Part shown: positions 12,017 to 26,280 of the stretch, piece after piece | Layout of the letters: each line of letters begins with the position of its first letter | How positions within the stretch are numbered: position 1 is the first letter of the stretch | Assembly: GCF_964275005.1 (NCBI RefSeq) | Contig: NC_092705.1 | Span: forward strand, 16,581,385 to 16,645,384 | DNA from: Diadema setosum | Lineage: Eukaryota; Echinodermata; Echinoidea; Diadematoida; Diadematidae | Direction: 5' to 3' | DNA length: 64,000 nt | Program-made: the position numbers and the translations under genes | The notes under the pieces: generated by a model | Seen by the model: the letters and a program-made list of their open reading frames with translations, nothing else | What the model was told of the DNA's origin: nothing | Database searches by the model: none

Positions 12017-14303
12017 TCTATACAAGGAACCAGTATCTTTCCTCAATATGAGAAAGTAATGAACAGACATACAGCTAGTCCTGAGATATGTCTCCTACAA
12101 TGATCCCAAATGGGAACAACACACAAAAGTGCAGATACACTATACATCTCCATCTCATAACACAAAGTTACTTCAAATGTAATTTCATCCCCCCCCCCCC
12201 CCCAAAAAAAAAAAGACCAACAACACAAAAATTATAAAAAGAGATATTATCCACACAGCACTTCCTCCCTCATCAGCTAGAAAATTCCTGGAAATATTAA
12301 GCAAAAGAAAATAATTGCATTTCCCCCATTCTACATGACATGAAAGATGATATCATCTGCTAATATCGTGTCAAGTAAGGTTTGGCCAAAAAACTACCAG
12401 ATAATCAGACTTTCAACTATCATCTATCTGACCACATACTTTGTGAACACAAAAAGTGTGATCCTTTGAGTCCCGTGCACATAAAATCTGCCTTGCTTCA
12501 TTAGAACAAGCCTTGTCTCCAATAGATGTTTGCAATCTCATGCAAACTTTGCTGATCCACATCACAAGAATATAAAGAAATGCATATCATCTCATATTCA
12601 AATTTTCCTCCGTCTTGCCTTTTGCTTCTAAAACCATCCTATTCTCTTCCCTTCGTCTTTTTCAAATCTCTGTGAGGCATTAAATAAAATGTGTCTTTGG
12701 TTCTTTTCTTAAGAAAAGCTATGTCTGAAATTTTCTGGCAAGAAAAAACCACAAGAAAAAAAAAGAAAAGATAAGGAGCAAAGGAGTAGGCCTGCTCACT
12801 TTGCTGTCACTGAGCACTATTTATTCATCTTTATCATTTCTCTTCAGAGTGAAAGTAGATTCTTCAAGTTAAAGAGAATGCATTGGGTGTTTGCACATTG
12901 TGAAAAGAAGAGTTGAGACACTTTAATTGGAAACAGTCATCATGCCTTTATCAGTCTCATCTTTGTTCTTCATGTCCTTGTGCACACAGTCTAGTCACTG
13001 ACCGTGTACTCAATGAGGTATATTTTATTTTCCTTCAGTTAAAATGATAGCTGGAGGATATGAAGACCTCCTCTTTTCATATAAAAAAAAATGTAATCTT
13101 TATCCTTTTTTCCCCTTCTCTAACTATGATGCAGTAAATCACTGTTAAAACTTTCACTCTTTGATAATACTACACTGACCCTAATCCTGGCATCTCAAGG
13201 ATATTTTTAGTACCAGGCAAAACAAGCTCTCATACTTCAAATTCTTTGTGAGGTGCCCTAAAAGGCAAATAATTACTGTAGTATGAGCTTAGAGAACCAT
13301 CAGAATACTGGTTGTTGTATTTTTGTGCTCAGCTATGTAAACAGGGTATATCGATATACTGTTATATTTTGTTGTTCTACATTTTGCCTTTGGTTGTTTT
13401 TCTCTCCTCAGCCATTGGTCTACACTACCAAAGTGTTAGTTTAAAAAATCAACATCATATAGTTTGTACACTGTGATCACTGTGATAAATCAAGCGCATT
13501 CATTATTTACCACATTCTCGTAACGATACAAAACTATTCTTTATGATTATGTGAATTCTGATTTGCATTTCATAAACATTAATGAACATCAATGTTTTCT
13601 TCACCATTTATCATTTTTCCCATATAAAGGAGAAATTGGAATTTTTTAGAATGAGATTTGTAACTGATGCAAATTCTTACTGCTCTGTTTATAGCTCCTG
13701 AAATTCAGTACCAGCTAAGAAACACAATCAGAGATCTCTCAGCAATATTCCTCACCAATGAAAATCATTTCACTCGGTAGTGCTTTGTTATTCCTCGGCT
13801 TTGGAAAGTTGGTGAAGATGTGCAGTCAGCAAAATGTTACCAGCAAACGTATTCAACTTTACGAATGTAAACTCCATCCATTGATATGCCTTCACTGTGA
13901 AGTGAATATACCGTATGAAACATAAATCCCTCCTTTGTAGAGAGAATATATCCAAAGAAGTGAGGTGTTGTAATTACTACATGTAGAATAGCAAAAGGGT
14001 GCCAACAATGTACAAGGTTGGTAGAATCCACTCCTTGTTGCTTTTCAAGTGTAGACCACGAGAACCCTTGTCAGCCTGAAACTCTCCACCACTACTAAAC
14101 AATGAGAATCTTGTGCAATGCACCCTGCTTGGAATCCTCTAGGGTCAAATGTGCGGGATGCCCAAGTCATTATATCATAATGTACAGCGTTCCTTTATTC
14201 CATATCACATCATCTCATACCCGGTATTGTGCAGACAGGCAGCTATACCTGCCCTGTTGACTGTTCAGCCTTAGCAGTCTTCCTCTTCCCAATCTTCACT
14301 CTT
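12017..14303 (-). other. downstream / probable 3' UTR region of TMEM164
   Basis: This follows the TMEM164 stop on the minus strand. It is AT-rich and lacks a coding signal. A minus-strand AATAAA lies at 12820-12825 and another near 13025, so the transcript may end about 1.3-1.5 kb past the stop. The poly(A) site is inference. Confidence 0.35.
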
Positions 14304-14504
14304 TCACTTGTCCTTCTTGACGACCTCACCGTTCCAGCTTTCCGAGTCGGTGTGAATCAGCGACTTGACGATGTACGTGTAGACCTTTACGTGGAGCGGG
14401 AAGAGGGCGTGCTGGTGGAAGAAGGCGCAGACACGGTAGAAGGGTCCGTGGAACGGGTCACTGACCGCCGGGCACACCATGTTGTTCAGGTTGGTCTGCG
14501 TCAA
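14304..14504 (-). CDS. TMEM164: TMEM164 coding exon 5 with stop
   Basis: 66 codons plus TGA. It begins LTQTNLNNMVCPAVSDPF, the most conserved C-terminal block, and ends in a lysine-rich tail. The acceptor is GAAACAG. The long plus-strand frame over the same DNA (14229-14555) is its shadow. Confidence 0.93.
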   Translation of the reverse strand: MTQTNLNNMVCPAVSDPFHGPFYRVCAFFHQHALFPLHVKVYTYIVKSLIHTDSESWNGEVVKKDK

Positions 14505-17493
14505 CTGTTTCGGAATGTGCAAACGAAGGAAGACATAATAAAAAGAACTTTGTGAATCTTCAGGACTCGATAGCATATTTCAAATACTGCTAAGCTTCCC
14601 AACCAGCATGCAAGCATTTTGCAAATATTTGCTTAAAACTTTGTGTTGGCATTTTCTTCAGTACACTTAGTGGGAGCATTATCTGATGGCTTTGACAGTG
14701 AACTGTATTTCTGGCTATCATATGGTTAGATTTCCCTCTCTATGTATTTCTTAAAACTTGACTATGACAATTGCTTACAAACATTTTCTGGCATCCTCTG
14801 GAAGAAGACAAACTGTGATAAAAGCTACCAATAACATTGATGAATCGCAATTTACAGTGTGGTGAGGTGTGATAACATTTCTCAGAGGCGACATTGAGAT
14901 GAAAAATTATTTTCTCTCTGGTTTCCATGAAGACTAACTTTATTACTACTTTACATTCTCACTTCAGTGCCGATTGTGCATTAGCATAACATGGCCTTTA
15001 TCAAGCAAATTTCCGCTATGAAATATAATATAAAAATTATACTCTGAAACAAATGCTGCAACTGGCACTTTTGCACACGCTTGGCATATTTTGCTTTTAT
15101 TCTTGTGGTTATATCTTATTTACATGATGATTCCATAACCACTGCAAATATTATCAGTTTGATATTTCAATTACACTTTGATTTAATGTATGATTTGTTC
15201 CCTTGTATTTCTTCTGTGTTTTCCATACAGTCCTCAAAAGGGGGGGGGGGCAGCAATAAATTGAATGCAATAAATTGAATGGTCAGCCGTAAAATCACAA
15301 GGTTGCTACCTGGACTGCCTCTTCCACTTTGAGACAAGTGTAAGTACAGGGATAAGCACTCAACACAGAGAACATGTGATGTAATTTTCAGAGTAAAACA
15401 CACTCCATCGTTGACAAGGCGAGTAATAAAATGAGATGTACAATTGTAACAACTGCCTCATATCGAGCTCCAACACCAATGTTAATATCAAAGCAAGTTA
15501 TATTCCAATCATATTTACTAATCCCCAAGTGTTATCTTCACACCACAGCAAAGTAGCACAGGAACTGCACAACGAAAAAAACAATTTCAAGTTCAGGATC
15601 ATTACTGGAGCTAGTGTTGAGATTGCACTAACACCAGCACTAGCACCAACTTGAAACACCCAATGTATGAAGGGATGTGAGTGTGTTTCAAATCTTGGAA
15701 TTACGAATAGGAAGTGACCCCGTGGAACGATAGGAGTAACAGCTGGATGGTCACATGACGTTTTAAGTGTTGTAACAGTGGCCATAGAAATTAGAAACAC
15801 ACCTTCCACATGATTGCCACTGACCTTTGATATAAAGTCTACCCAAAGGGTTGAACGCAAACACTTATGGAGTCTAATGGTTAATCATTGTAGTCCATAA
15901 TGACCATGGCATCAGGGCTGCTTCCAAGACAGGAAACCATAATGCCATCTAGAGTAAATATGGAGGTAATGTGAGCATTTAATGATGTTTCAGTTCAAGC
16001 AAACCTCTGCCACTTGATATGGATATAATGGTCCCACAAATTGATTTGATGGGTGAGAGCAACTATCAGCAATGTTAAACAGGAAGCTTGCTTGGTTCCT
16101 CAAAAGGAAAAGTATGAATACATGTAATGTATCTAAAGGGCGAATCCTGGTATTCTGGAAGGAGGGGGTCAAAATAAAAAAAATAAATAAAAGGGGGCTG
16201 CACACGCCCGCTTTCATTTTTCTTCTTTTAACATAAAAATAAAGGAGGGCGTGTGTCAAGTGCGCCCCCTCCTTGATCCGCCACTGTATTTGTTGGATGA
16301 CTGATTAACATGACTTGGCATGTTAAAGGTTATGGGGGGGGGGGGGTGAGGGGGGCACACTCACGACTCCAATGATCTGTAGGACAACGACGTGGTAGAG
16401 GAAGAGGAAGCCTAGGGTGAAAGTGCACCAGGAGAAGTCCCACATTCCCTCCGTCTTGTACACACCTGAGCAAGGATTGAGAAGGAAAACAAGCCATCTG
16501 TGAATGGATTTAACAACAATCCTTCTAGGACTGCAAAGAGGTTCATCATTACCTGGTACCATCTATCATGCACTTGACATCTGGAAGTGATGTTTTCTTG
16601 ATATCAGGGCTGCCAACATTTACACATTAAACTCAAGGAGGTTCCAAAGGGCACATACACAATGTGTTTCACGCCCCACAGCAGATAAAATATTAGATTC
16701 CCAAACCAGGGAGGCTTTGTATCCTAATCTTAAAGGACAAAAAGAGAGTTTCAAATTTTCAGAGAACTTCCAGTAGAATCAAGGATATTTGGCAGCTCTG
16801 TCTGATCATGCATTGATGGACACATGATTTCATTTCTTTCTTTCTATTCATTCCTTTATTCAAGATGATGGTCTGGTTGGTATGTTTTCAAATAACAGGG
16901 TTGAAATATACAATGGAGCCCTGCTTCATTGTTGCATTTGCTTCACGTACAGATATTAGTGCAATGATTTTCATAGCCACAGCAAGGACTTAACTATTCA
17001 AACCTGAGGTTTTTGCCCCTACACAGTATAAATTACTACAATGATATAGATGGGACAAGGTATTTTTTCAATATATCTGTTTAATAGTTAATAAGAATAC
17101 ATCAAGTGTTTAAAGGGATCGTATAGTTTTGGTTGAGACCTAATTTGAGGTTTCTAACATTTTTTTGTGAGATAATGAGAAACCTCCTATGAAATATGAA
17201 AGAGCATGTAATTTTATGAGGAATTCAACATTTATTTGACGAAATTTGGTTTTGAAATGGCTGAGATATCCAAAAAAGAGCAATTCTAATAAAGTGTGGG
17301 ACCAACACTTTATTACGATTGCTTTGTTTTACTTTGCTTTTGGATGTTTCAGTCATTCCAAACCTGATTTTCATCAAATAAACTTTGAATTCCTCTTAAA
17401 ATGGTATGCTCTGTACTATATCATATGTGTTTTCTTGGTATCTCGCTAATAGTTAAAAGCCCAACTCTCATCTCCACCAATACTGTACCATCC

Positions 17494-17528
<35 letters not shown>

Positions 17529-18972
17529 TACTTTTGTTATGACATATCTTTTACTACTAATCACTAGTACACCAAGATTCCAGTATGTACACTGTAAATG
17601 CCACATAATAGCAATCATATGGTTATTTTTCAGAAATTGCACAACTGATATCACCAAAATTACTAACATGAAAAATGTTGCCTCTGACAGCACAAATGAA
17701 ATGTATCATCTCCAAGATTGCATTTTGTAAACTTTGCTTCCTCAAAGGGAGCAACATGCTTTTCTAATTCTTTCACTGTACACCCCTTATATCGCAAAAT
17801 GAACCACCTGAGATACTAGATACTTTCTCACAAGTCCAAATATGCCAAATATTATGCCCATGAAATATGGCATGAACAGCATTATTTACGATAAAGAGAA
17901 AAATAATTGCATTTCTATATGCTTTTTTGCGAGGGAAATGAAAGGAAATACAAGACATGTTTGTTATGCAAATACAAATACCTTTGCAAAGAAATCAGAC
18001 AGCATTTAGTGAAGCTCTGAATTATTAAGATTTCAAAGGAATTTTTCAAAGAAATAATAAAGGAAATACAAAACATAATGCAATGTACAAGTTGTAAGTT
18101 GATGTTTGATGTCACTGAGTGCAAATTCCTATGAAAAGAAATCATACAGCATTTAGGGATGCACTATGGATTAAAGATTTCAAGCAATCACAAGCTCTAC
18201 TGACCTCCAAGGCTCATGAGGTATGGCGGAATGACGACGTAAATGAGAAGGTGTTGAATCCAATATAATTCTGGCTCGAATGGTAGCTGTTGGAGAGAAA
18301 AAGACAGGGAAACTTTGTCAGAACTTGAACCCCCTTTGATTTATAATAAATCACTTCAGGCAATTACACTGTACCATCATATTTCTCCTGCTCACCTGGA
18401 CTGACATTTGGGCAAGAGCCCCATACTTCAGACAGGCATATGCCTATGGTATTCATATTACTTGCTCAAGAGTGAGTTTTATACCACAAATGCATAAATT
18501 TTCGCGGTACATTGATTTTTTGCGTATTTTGCCCCACAGTACTTCCGGCGAGTGCGAGTTCTAAAACCCGCAAAAATATCTTCACAACTTTCTCTGCACA
18601 CTTTGAATAAATTGACATTTGCGCAATGCAAATTCAAGAACCTGCGAACAAGTTTTTGAGCTGCTCAGTGGGGTAAATTGATCACGCGAAAATATTGTTG
18701 TTTACAGTACGTAGTCCCAGGGAAGGAGGCTTTGCGAGTTTGTAGCATACTGCAACATCTGCAATCTGAAAATCTTGCAGTAGTTACCATAATTGTCATG
18801 ATCATCATCATAATCATCACCATCATGATTGTTACCTCCACCAAGGAAGGAAGGAAGTTATGTTTTCATCGGTGTTGGTTTGTTTGTTTGCTTGTCTGTG
18901 TGCATAATAACTGAAAAAGTTGAGAACAGATTTGGAAGAAACTTACAGAAAGGTTGAGAGTAACACATGGAA

Positions 18973-19024
<52 letters not shown>

Positions 19025-22000
19025 TAGAGATCCTGTACTTTTTATGGATTTTATGAAGGATTTCCAATATTTTGGCAGGTAGGGCCAATGAACCTGGGAG
19101 TTCAAGCTGCGCATCTTTGAGGTTTTCATATGCGCACTAAAATGCGAGCTCTAGTTTCTGCTAAGGTGAGGTGTGCCGCACAGCTGGAAGTTGATGACAT
19201 AACTAAAGGCTTCTGCATTGGGAAATAGGGTGACTTTCAGCATGCATACGAGTTGTATGGGTGGAAATCACTGATCTCTATGGAAGAACAAGATCAGTGA
19301 TGGGAATGAGCTGCTTTGCAGAGGTCTGCTCTCTCAGAGTGTTTCTCTAGTTATCATACTGTTCTCAGTTATTTGGCCATTATGTACATCGCATACAAAA
19401 TTGCAATATACTGTAACATACTCGTACAGGCATAGTACATAATTGCATGGCAGCTCCTGGGTAGGAAACAATCAACCATGTCACTGTGTGAGCCTTTCAG
19501 GCATTGCCATGGCAACTGGCATTATCAGAGCAAGTTCATAGCTGCATCTCTCTTTATGAGGTCGGGTCTAGGTCATGAAATGTTAAACGTGTGTTATTTC
19601 TTGTATCAGCGCAAACCAGTCAGCCAACCAAAGTAAAGACCCATTTAATACAACAAAACCCAACACATTTAAATCTCATCCAATGCCATGCTCTCAAAGA
19701 CACAAGACAGATGAACATAATGAATGGTCCTTGAGACAGTGTACCTGTAGGCCTACATAACATGGTGTCTTGCTTCACCTCTGCAGGAAACTGTTGTTTG
19801 TTTTTTATAACAATTCTGTCTGGCCATGTGATGACAGTGCTAGACAATACAAAATGAAAATACACGTACGCAGTTCTCATCAGTGTTCACTCAGGCTACA
19901 ATGGAATAATTTCTCTTCAAATGCTATTTCATTTGCCACATACTGTAAAAGTGGATATTTTTGCATGATTAATTTTTTACACTCGGCCAGGTAAGAAGAG
20001 TTTCGTGTGTTTTTAATTCCACGCAATCAAGACATCAACTATACTAGAACATATGGCAAGCAAAAATATTAGCGTGCTTTTCGCGTGCAAAAATTTCAAC
20101 ACCACGAAAATTTCCACTTTTACAGTACCGGTACTGTAAAACGAGGAATGCTCACGTGCATTTTCATGCCACGAATGTATGTATTGTGTTTTACAGTATA
20201 CTGTACATCCGCAGGGCTTTGGACTGTCACCTACAAATGTGCCACTGATAAGAATGAAATCCAAGTACTGTATATTATGTGGATCAAGAAAATGCAGTGT
20301 ACACGAAGTAGGTAAATAAGCCTAGTTTAAGGAAAATTTGTCAATCTATAGAAAAGTAATGAATTGAATTTTCAAGTTTTGATGCCACCATCACTGGATG
20401 AGAAGATCATTAGAGTTGTGATGTCACTGCAGGACAATGATAGAAAGAAAATATAAAGAGAATTAAAAAAATGTCATCAGCGATGAAAAGTACAGTTTCT
20501 TTCATCTTGTTAATGACCTTCATAGTATGTAAAGGGATCATTCCCCCTGCTCTGTGAAAGAGGTATATCAAATGCTCTTTCATGATGCTAGAAAAGTGAA
20601 AACACAATAATTATTCTTTTAAATACATGTATTTCATTTTTAATACATGTATGTCATCCATGCCTGACATTGGAAAATGCTGTAGTCTTCTCATCCAGTA
20701 ATCTTGGAACAGAGGCTAAACAATTCATAACATTTTAATAGATTGTCTGATTTTCCTCAAAATTTGCTGATGTGTTCTTAGTATTGCTGCATTACAACAA
20801 TCCATATATATGTAATAGTACACTGTAAATTTGGGCTTCACTCGCCTTTATAAAAGCTCCAGACGATATGAGACCATTAGTGCTTCCAATTCTGGGTTCA
20901 AAGCAGACACTTCTGAGAGATTTATTGCTGACATTACATGCCCAGGTTCTGTTCCTTACACATGATTAATGATGCTATTATCACCATTTGTCATGAGAGT
21001 CGATACTTCATTACAATATGAGAGAGATACAGTATGTCGGATGATATCATGCTGTTTAGATACATAGTGAATGTATTCATAATCCATAGCACATGGGATC
21101 CTCTTTCACATCCAATTAATCTCATTGCTAATGAAGGGCCATTGTTCATGTTAGCAACCCATGTTTAGGTTTTGAACCTTTTATCCTTCGCACAAGACAG
21201 GATGGCCTTTTCATGGATCACGTACAAATTTTAAGTGTGTTAATTTATGTTTTCTATGGCATGTCTGCAATATCACACACATACCACGAACACCCAATTT
21301 GTATGCAAATGAGCTTTAATAGGCTTGACAAAAGACATCTGCTGTGACACCCATGGTTGTGCTTCAAATATTCATTATTCTTCCAAATGCTTGCAAATTA
21401 AGTACCATTAAAGGGGACCTCCGAATGATTTTCAGACTTTTACATTTGAACAACTATATTAAAAATTAGTTAAATTGAATACCGAGTTTCAGGATTTATA
21501 GCTACAGGGATGAGGAATGAGAATGTTTTCAAAATTTATAACAAATTGCAGTGAACAAGGATGATGACATGGCAGCCTCATCATAAGAATGCATGAGTTG
21601 GGGCTCAAGGAAGCAGAACGAAATAATAAGGCATGCATGCACTTCGTGTACATACATGTACAATGTAGATTCTTCACAGGTGAATGTGTTGAGCAGGCAG
21701 TATTGTAATGGAATTACACTAACTACATGTCTGAAATATGTGAGGCTCTGATGTCATCAACAGTGTAATTTGTTTAAGATTTTCAGTTTATTGGTTTCTC
21801 TGCTCAAGGACATCAACAAATTCTACGAATCTATACATGGAGCTGTTGATTTATGTACTACATGATGTGAAATTATGAAAATTGTCTGGAATGCCCCTTT
21901 AAAGACTATTCAGCCTCATGTCTACTGCTCATCAATTAAAGAATGAATATAGAGTTGTACCTATGGACTTAAATAAAAATTGTCACTGATCGATCCTTAT

Positions 22001-24054
22001 TTACTAATGTACAAAGCAAAGTATGGACATTGTATATTATATTCACTGGTGTACAAATATAGTGTAATGTGATGGGAATATAAGAGCACACTTGTACCAT
22101 AAAGATGGATACACATCATGTATACTAAAATGGCCTTAAATTATTAATGCAAGCATTTCCCAGTCTTTTAGAAATGGAGACTTACATTGTATCTCAATGA
22201 AAGATAGGCATAAACATGATTGGGCAACAGCATGAGGATCATTCTTTTAATTGTTCTTGCAAATTTTTTCTCTTCTTTTTTTTTTTGGGGGGGGGGGAGG
22301 GGGGTGGTGGTTGGGCATACAATATTTGAGCACATACATGTACTTCAATACCACATTGTACAATAAAAAAAAAAGCACTTCACAAGCACCAAGTGTTTTG
22401 AATGCATCACAGTATAAACACTATAGGCCTACTAGAGCCTATAGCATTCTGTTGAACTTGAAATTAAGCAAGGCCTATGAGGGACATGTTACACTCAGCC
22501 TATAAAATACACAGACTTCTCAGACACCATGCTACAATTAAACCATCCCTCTCCACTTTCAGCCAGGAATGCAACAAAATAAACAGAGAACTTTTCAATC
22601 ATTTCATATATCATTTCAACAGTCTCTACATTTAATTATTGTCTCTATGACACCAATGCATGTTGAAAAAAAAAAAACAAGAGTCAAATTCATTCATGGC
22701 TACCATGAAAAAGGCTGATCTGGAAGGTTACCTTAACGCCTATTTAGAGTAAAGCATCATATATTTTTCACTGTTTGTGAACTGTGTCACGGGGGGACTG
22801 ACACAGAATTTTTAATTTGACTATTAATGAAGAGCTGCTTCAACTGAAAAAAAAAAAAAAATGACATGCCCCAGCATTTGAACTGCACATGTTCATATGC
22901 AAGGAAGACCTCTACATTCTTACCATTCTTGTGACTGGGGAAGAGTCTAGGTAAAAACACCTCTCTAGCAGTTGACAAGCAGAATTCTATTCTCCTCATT
23001 GATGTTCTATTGATTAGCATTCTATTTTTGACTTGTAATACTTTCACTAAGTGCAGCGCACACAACAGATAATGCTCATTACACACACACATACACACAC
23101 ACACAAACACCAAACATCTCCTTGTTTGTACATCCACTATCTCACAAGTTGCCAGTATGTCTATTATTAGCACATGCAAAGCTAAGCACCAGCTGATGAT
23201 ATTTTAGGATACTGTAAACGCAGAAATTTTTGCAGTACATTTATTTTTGCATGATTGGCGCTATTTCGGACCAGCGCAAATTCTAAATTCCGTGAAAATT
23301 TCTTCACAATTTTATCTGTTCCTTTTGCATAGTACAATGTACAAAATGTAGGTTGATAATTGTGCAGCACAAATTCAAGAAACTGCAATTTTTGAGCCAC
23401 CCAGTTCAAAAATTTAATCATACAAAAATACAATGTATTGACATTTACCCTTTTCAAAACTTCCATAGGAATTTTGATGTAAAGAAATGCTAGATGTGGT
23501 ATTGCAGGTCACATATGGCTGTAGTAAACATCAATATTACTATTGCTATCATTCATTAGCAGCATACAGATTATATTCTTTACAATTTTAGCAATATGAT
23601 AACATCCTTCCTGGCCTATTGGGAAGACACAGAGAATGTGTGACTGAAAAGACTCATACCAATATTTCAGTGAATTGAGGAAGTAAACTCATGGAAAACA
23701 TCTCATTTAAAGGGTGTGTGTCATTTGCTTACAAGTTCTGCTTTAGGCACACTGACAAAAATAACACTGGACAGCATGTTAGTCCTATTCACAATGCAGA
23801 TTGACTGGCAGGCTGTGTAATGCAGCACTGCTGTAAAACCAGAAACATTAGCTGCATGAAACTTTCGCAAATTGTCACTAGCATTTTATGTATTGTGAAA
23901 GAAAAAGCCTTTTGTATACATCTTAATGGGAATCTTGGTAATTCGCAAAATTTTCATGCACACTACAGAAAAATGTCTGGTTTTACAGTAAGCTATACAC
24001 ACTGTAGTGTATAAAGTCATAGAAACCACATACTGTGATTTGGTGCTGTTTATC

Positions 24055-24110
<56 letters not shown>

Positions 24111-26246
24111 ACATTTACTTGTCACATTTGGTGTATGTGCTTTTTTACAGGGAAAGGAAAACATTAATCTCTCATTTGTGGTCCTTGTCATTCATTAATC
24201 TACCTACCGGTATTGTTTCAAAAACAGATTGTTTAAAAGCCTCTTTAATATTGCTTTTAAAAATAATACGTCATAACCAATTCCTAACAATAGGCCTACA
24301 AACTAGGAGATTCCTAGTTCTTGTTCCTCTCTCATGTTGGTGGACTTATTCGATTTCCTTTAAATTTTGAGCAGATTTAATCAATCAAAATCAGTTCTTA
24401 GTAATCTTTCTCCAATATTCATAACATTATGTAGTAAAATTCAAAGGTTGCATACATGTGATAATGACACAACTTGTAATTTCAGCAGAAAAATTCTAAA
24501 AAGACTTGATCCGAGGATTACAAGAGTGATTCTAAAGTATGAGGCTAATTGTTTCTAATGAGAAGGCTTACGATAATCTGTACAGCAGTCAACAGCCACA
24601 ACTAAGCAAAGATCTGTGATGGGCACTTACCACTCTTGTGTTGAGTACGGGCAAGACTATGGCAAGCAGAGGACAGCTGAGAGCAGAAATCTGCATTCTG
24701 AAGATGACTGTGACAAGCTTGCTGGGTGGCGCTGCTAGGAGGTAGATCTGGAAACAGATTTCGCCAACAATAGAAACTTCAATAACATACGGCAATAACT
24801 GCCAATATTCATGAAATGTTTTATGAGCGAAGGATGAACACAGCAAAAGAAACAATGCATATTGCTTGCAGACTCATGGTCCTATTAAGAAGGACAACAG
24901 TAATAAAAGACATCAATGTTGATCAAAGAACATTTGTTCTATGGACAGCAGTCTACATACATGTACCTCACTGAAATTTAATGGAATTTTGTTCTACCCT
25001 GATTCATAGTAATGCCATGCACACACTTGTACAACACCCAATCTATGGGACATAAATCATGACAGTTCCAGTGTACAGTACTATTTACTTTTAAGACAGT
25101 ACTGCGACTTTTGTCAGCCGTAACTGTGGAGCTATCATGATAATGTTGTAATACATGGTTATGCATTGTGTCAGGTGCATCACTATGTTAGCGCATAAAT
25201 TACATGTGTACTGAAGCCGGGCCCAGTTACAGCTGAATATATATATTAAAATAAAAGACAGCACCCAAACCAAGCAATTCTACATTGTATTTTCTGAAAT
25301 GCTAACTTCTTTCATATTGTTGTCATTATAGTGGGCACCTCCCCCTCCTCCTCCCCACCCCCCCCCCCCCCCCAAAAAAAAGACTGTCTACAACACATAA
25401 CAAAACTCCCTTGTTTGGAATATCACTGATACCATGACCTTCGATCACTGGGATTTAAAGGGACTGGTATAATGGACCTACCGTACATGTACGGTTCAAC
25501 GGTTGTAGGTCCATGTTGGTATCAAGGGATTAAGAGGTACTGGTATGCTAAATGGATGCTTTTTGCAAAGTACATAAGTGAATAAATCTGTGTATCCAGA
25601 TTTCCTGAGCAGTACTAAACACTAGAAATCTAATGGAGGAGAGCTACTAAAAAATCTTACACCCTAGCTCCCTGGATCTCAAAAAAAAAACAAACAAACA
25701 ACAACAACAAACAAACAAAAACAAAAACAAAAATCCTACTTTGATACACAGATGGCGATGTGGTAGTGTGCGTGCTATGTGTAACCTTTGAAATGTGACT
25801 TGTTTACAAGTTTAGTGCCTGCAAGGAATACAATAGGTTTGGGTTCAGTTTATTTCCCCCTTTTTTTCACTTGTAACAAGGACTTCCTTTTTGCCTCCAG
25901 GAACTCACAAAAGTGAGAGATCCAATAGCAACTTGTACTGAGCCAATAAGAAATCAAGGGCATCTCTTTGTAATGCTACACAAGACCATCACAGACACCA
26001 GTTTTATCAAGACTCTTTGCCACAAAAACTTTTTACTCAAGAAAAAGCAATGTGACAAGAGGCTGCTTTTTCAAATGGACTCATTTGCCAAAGTCTCTGT
26101 TTAAAATCAATGGTGAAGTATTTGCCACCAGAACAACAGACAGATTGTTGATATTATGAAGGATAATTGCATAATATTGTGTAATCACTGGTACAATGTG
26201 GTTTTCTGTTCAACAGTCCAGTAGAATGAGTGCACTTGGTAAATTA

Positions 26247-26280
<34 letters not shown>

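Noticed and set aside
14229-14555. 108-codon plus-strand frame
   Set aside because: Antisense shadow of TMEM164 exon 5, which has clear homology on the minus strand.
15498-15860. 120-codon minus-strand frame in a TMEM164 intron
   Set aside because: No recognisable domain, no splice pattern, and partly built on GGTGCTAGTGTT-type low complexity.
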